Shown here in pieces: positions 61,606 to 64,000 of a stretch of 64,000 nt of DNA. The position numbers and the translations under genes were made by a program. Below the pieces are notes generated by a model. That model saw only the letters and a list, made by a program, of their open reading frames with translations, was not told the origin of the DNA and ran no database searches. Every line of letters starts with the position of its first letter. Position 1 is the stretch's first letter. Location of the stretch: NCBI RefSeq assembly GCF_030518195.1, contig NZ_JAULSC010000007.1:1-64000 (forward strand), given 5' to 3'. Source of the stretch: Nocardioides cremeus. GTDB lineage: Bacteria > Actinomycetota > Actinomycetes > Propionibacteriales > Nocardioidaceae.

Positions 61606-64000
61606 TCAGGCCTTCGCCACCGCCACGGTCGCCTTCTCGCCGTCCCCGACGGTCACCGGGGTGCCCGGGTGGTCGACGTTCGAGGTGACCTCGTAGGCCG
61701 TCGCCAGGGTCTCGCCGGTGATCAGCTCGCGGTGCGCCGACGCGGCGGCCTGCACGGCCTCCGAGCCGGCGATGGTCAGCACGATCCGGTCGGAGACCTC
61801 GAAGCCGGCGTCGCGGCGGGCCTGCTGGACCGCGCGCACCAGGTCGCGGGCCAGGCCCTCGGCGGCCAGCTCGTCGGTGACCACGGTGTCGAGCACCACG
61901 AACCCACCGCCGGGCAGCATCCCGATCGCGTCGGTCGACTCGGCCGAGCCGGCGACGGTCTCGAGGGTGTACTCGCCCTCGACGAGCGCCAGCCCGCCCG
62001 CGGTCACGGTGCCGTCCTCGGCCACCGACCAGTCACCCGACTTCGAGCCCTTGATGGCGTGCTGCACGTCCTTGCCCAGCCGGGGCCCGGCGGCGCGCGC
62101 GTTGACCGTCAGCCGCTGCGAGACGCCGTACGACGCCGCCTCGGGCGCGTCGGCGCCCAGCAGCCGCACCGAGCGCACGTTGACCTCGTCGGCCACGATC
62201 GGCTCGAAGCCCTCGAGCGCCGCGGGGTCGGCGACGACCACGGTCAGCTGCGACAGCGGCAGCCGGTTGCGCAGCGAGCGGGCCTTGCGCAGCGCCGAGG
62301 TGGCCGAGCAGACCTCGCGCACCTGGTCCATCGCCGCGACCAGCCGGTCGTCGGCGGGCAGCTCGCCCGCGCCCGGCCAGTCGGCCAGGTGCACCGAGCG
62401 CTCGCCGGTCAGGCCGCGCCAGATCTCCTCGGTGGCCAGTGGCAGCAGCGGCGCGGTGACCCGGCAGACCGTCTCGAGCACCGTGTACAGGGTGTCGAAG
62501 GGGGCCGAGTCGTCGGCGTCCCAGAACCGCTCGCGCGAGCGGCGGATGTACCAGTTGGTCAGCACGTCGAGGAACGAGCGGGTCGCGTCGCACGCCTCGG
62601 CGACGGCGTACGAGTCGAGCGAGGTGGTCATCTGCTCGACGTACTGGCCGCACTTGGCCAGCAGGTAGCGGTCGAGGCGGTCGCTCGAGGCGGTGGAGAC
62701 CTGGGCGTCGACGGAGCCGGCGTTGGCGTAGAGCTGGAAGAAGTACCAGCTGTTCCACAGCGGCATCAGCACCTGGCGCACCGAGTCGCGGATGCCCTGC
62801 TCGGTGACCACGAGGTTGCCGCCGCGCAGGATCGGGCTCGACATCAGGAACCAGCGCATCGCGTCGGCGCCGTCGCGGTCGAAGACCTCGCGCACGTCGG
62901 GGTAGTTGCGCAGGCTCTTGCTCATCTTGTTGCCGTCGGAGCCGAGCACGATGCCGTGGCTGATGCAGTTCTCGAAGGCCGGCTTGTCGAAGAGCGCGGT
63001 GGCCAGGATGTGCAGCGTGTAGAACCAGCCGCGGGTCTGGCCGATGTACTCGACGATGAAGTCGGCCGGGAAGTGGCCGGGGTGGCCGTCGGTGCCGCTG
63101 AACCACTCGGCGTTCTCGAACGGGTAGTGCACCTGGGCGTAGGACATCGACCCGGAGTCGAACCACACGTCGAGCACGTCGGGCACCCGGCGCATCATCG
63201 AGCGCTCCCCCTCGGGGCGCGGGTCGTCGGGGTTGGGGCGCACCAGCTCGTCGACGAAGGGGCGGTGCAGGTCGGGCTCGCCGGCGTGGTTGCGCGGCAG
63301 GTCGCCGAAGTCGCGCTCGATGTCGGCGAAGGAGCCGTAGACGTCGAGGCGCGGGTAGGCCGGGTCGTCGCTCTTCCACACCGGCACCGGGGAGCCCCAG
63401 AAGCGGTTGCGGGTGATCGACCAGTCGCGCGCGTTCTCCAGCCAGCGGCCGAACTGGCCGTCCTGGATGTGGTCGGGCACCCAGTTGATCTGCTGGTTCA
63501 GCTCGAGCATCCGCTGCTTGATCGCGGTGACCTCGACGAACCATGACGAGACGCCCTTGTAGATCAGCGGCTCGCGGCAGCGCCAGCAGTGCGGGTAGGA
63601 GTGGTCGTAGGTCTCGCGGCGCAGCAGGATCGTGCCGGGCGTGACCGCCCCGTTGGTCGAGCCGGTGCCGTTGGTTGAGCTTGCCGAAACCCCGTACGCC
63701 TTGGTCGCGGCCTTCAGGTGGTCGATGATCTGCAGGTTGGCCTCGAAGACCTGCAGGCCGGCGTAGTCGTCGACCGGGTGCGTGAAGCGCCCGTCCTTGC
63801 CGACCGGCATCACCGCCTCGATGCCCTCGCGGTCGGTGACCTCCTTGTCGACCTCACCGAAGGCGCCGGCGGTGTGCACCAGCCCGGTGCCGTCGGTGGT
63901 GGTGACGGCGTCGTCGGCCGCAACCACGCGGAAGGCGTTGGCGTGGCCCACGAAGTAGGAGAACGGCGGGGTGTAGGTGCGCCCGACCAGGTCGGCGCCG
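61606..64000 (-). CDS. ileS: Isoleucyl-tRNA synthetase (C-terminal ~800 residues)
   Basis: The frame is open to the window edge, so the N-terminus with the HIGH motif is missing. Visible are part of the editing domain ([23 protein letters not shown]), the class I catalytic half with [11 protein letters not shown] and [14 protein letters not shown], the KMSKS loop ([16 protein letters not shown]), the anticodon-binding helices and a C-terminal domain of the eukaryote-like IleRS type. An unusual Ser/Thr/Asn/Gly insertion (about [12 protein letters not shown]) coincides with a REP-like repeat at 63652-63691. Essential for translation. Confidence 0.96.
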   Translation of the reverse strand, partial: GADLVGRTYTPPFSYFVGHANAFRVVAADDAVTTTDGTGLVHTAGAFGEVDKEVTDREGIEAVMPVGKDGRFTHPVDDYAGLQVFEANLQIIDHLKAATKAYGVSASSTNGTGSTNGAVTPGTILLRRETYDHSYPHCWRCREPLIYKGVSSWFVEVTAIKQRMLELNQQINWVPDHIQDGQFGRWLENARDWSITRNRFWGSPVPVWKSDDPAYPRLDVYGSFADIERDFGDLPRNHAGEPDLHRPFVDELVRPNPDDPRPEGERSMMRRVPDVLDVWFDSGSMSYAQVHYPFENAEWFSGTDGHPGHFPADFIVEYIGQTRGWFYTLHILATALFDKPAFENCISHGIVLGSDGNKMSKSLRNYPDVREVFDRDGADAMRWFLMSSPILRGGNLVVTEQGIRDSVRQVLMPLWNSWYFFQLYANAGSVDAQVSTASSDRLDRYLLAKCGQYVEQMTTSLDSYAVAEACDATRSFLDVLTNWYIRRSRERFWDADDSAPFDTLYTVLETVCRVTAPLLPLATEEIWRGLTGERSVHLADWPGAGELPADDRLVAAMDQVREVCSATSALRKARSLRNRLPLSQLTVVVADPAALEGFEPIVADEVNVRSVRLLGADAPEAASYGVSQRLTVNARAAGPRLGKDVQHAIKGSKSGDWSVAEDGTVTAGGLALVEGEYTLETVAGSAESTDAIGMLPGGGFVVLDTVVTDELAAEGLARDLVRAVQQARRDAGFEVSDRIVLTIAGSEAVQAAASAHRELITGETLATAYEVTSNVDHPGTPVTVGDGEKATVAVAKA
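63652..63691. repeat. REP-like repeat inside the ileS coding region
   Basis: Two related segments, GTTGGTCGAGCCGGTGCC and GTTGGTTGAGCTTGCCGAAA, resemble the GGTTGAGCTTGTCGAAACC-type palindromic elements that I recall as common between genes in Nocardioides relatives. Here they lie in frame in ileS and encode low-complexity residues. Confidence 0.5.

Noticed and set aside
61583..61608. Bidirectional terminator between the cupin gene and ileS
   Set aside because: The inverted repeat TGAGCG/CGCTCA is only 6 bp and consists of the two stop codons and their surroundings; not strong enough.

Overview
The window is very GC-rich (roughly 70-74% by eye) with strong G/C third-position bias, Shine-Dalgarno and leaderless starts mixed, F420-type luciferase-like oxidoreductases, a lysine-tailed Ku, a 1633-residue NAD-glutamate dehydrogenase, DUF3117 and a SigE/anti-sigma/HtrA cluster. 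Together these point to an actinobacterium of the Nocardioides type. This is inferred from gene content and style; no rRNA or other taxonomic marker lies in the window.

Layout. 1-2316 is foreign, visibly less GC-rich DNA: the tail of a probable transposase, two 23-bp repeats, a 73-residue unknown protein and a large serine recombinase. The recombinase gene sits at the border of an integrated element whose junction falls inside a cpaF/tadA-type secretion ATPase gene, leaving an N-terminal fragment (2317-2880). 2.9-4.3 kb holds two small membrane-protein genes flanked by oppositely oriented 22-bp repeat arrays. 4.36-13.8 kb, all on the minus strand, is a secreted PHB-depolymerase-type esterase preceded by an eight-gene operon joined by seven 4-bp stop/start overlaps: Liv-type ABC importer (binding protein, two ATPases, two permeases), acyl-CoA ligase, TetR regulator and alpha/beta hydrolase. 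It looks like an uptake-activation-hydrolysis unit for an unidentified carboxylic acid or ester.

13.9-21.4 kb: a luciferase-like oxidoreductase, an MpaB/DUF2236 oxygenase, a lone receiver protein, a pyruvoyl arginine decarboxylase overlapping a GNAT gene, and an operon of winged-helix response regulator, HAD phosphatase and membrane histidine kinase. 21.4-24.4 kb is a bacterial NHEJ locus with Ku divergent from separate LigD-type ligase and polymerase proteins. A two-ORF DDE insertion sequence (24.4-26.05 kb) separates it from an SDR gene, an ABC-2 transporter pair and a heterodimeric ABC exporter (26.1-32.6 kb). 32.7-42.8 kb is rich in amino-acid catabolism (NAD-GDH, tryptophan 2,3-dioxygenase, P5C dehydrogenase) with two DUF2505 paralogues, an Old Yellow Enzyme, a tiny secreted peptide and a strong bidirectional terminator. 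42.8-48.9 kb: DUF6912, a WS/DGAT acyltransferase with an altered catalytic motif, a cupredoxin lipoprotein with a membrane partner, CpaE-like and SAF/CpaB-like genes and a BldC-like HTH. 48.9-51.3 kb is the envelope-stress cluster SigE, zinc anti-sigma factor and HtrA. 51.6-64 kb is mostly housekeeping: O-methyltransferase, pepA, DUF3117, enoyl-CoA hydratase, DivIVA-like, LOG, dapE, an F420-type oxidoreductase under a KstR-like operator, a LuxR regulator with a cupin, and the C-terminal part of ileS.

Most convincing regulation: several genes carry a TANNNT -10 element only 6-8 nt before the start codon (leaderless transcripts). The Liv-type operon has a good -35/-10 pair followed by a perfect 11-bp palindrome, and one oxidoreductase has a KstR-type palindrome overlapping its -10.
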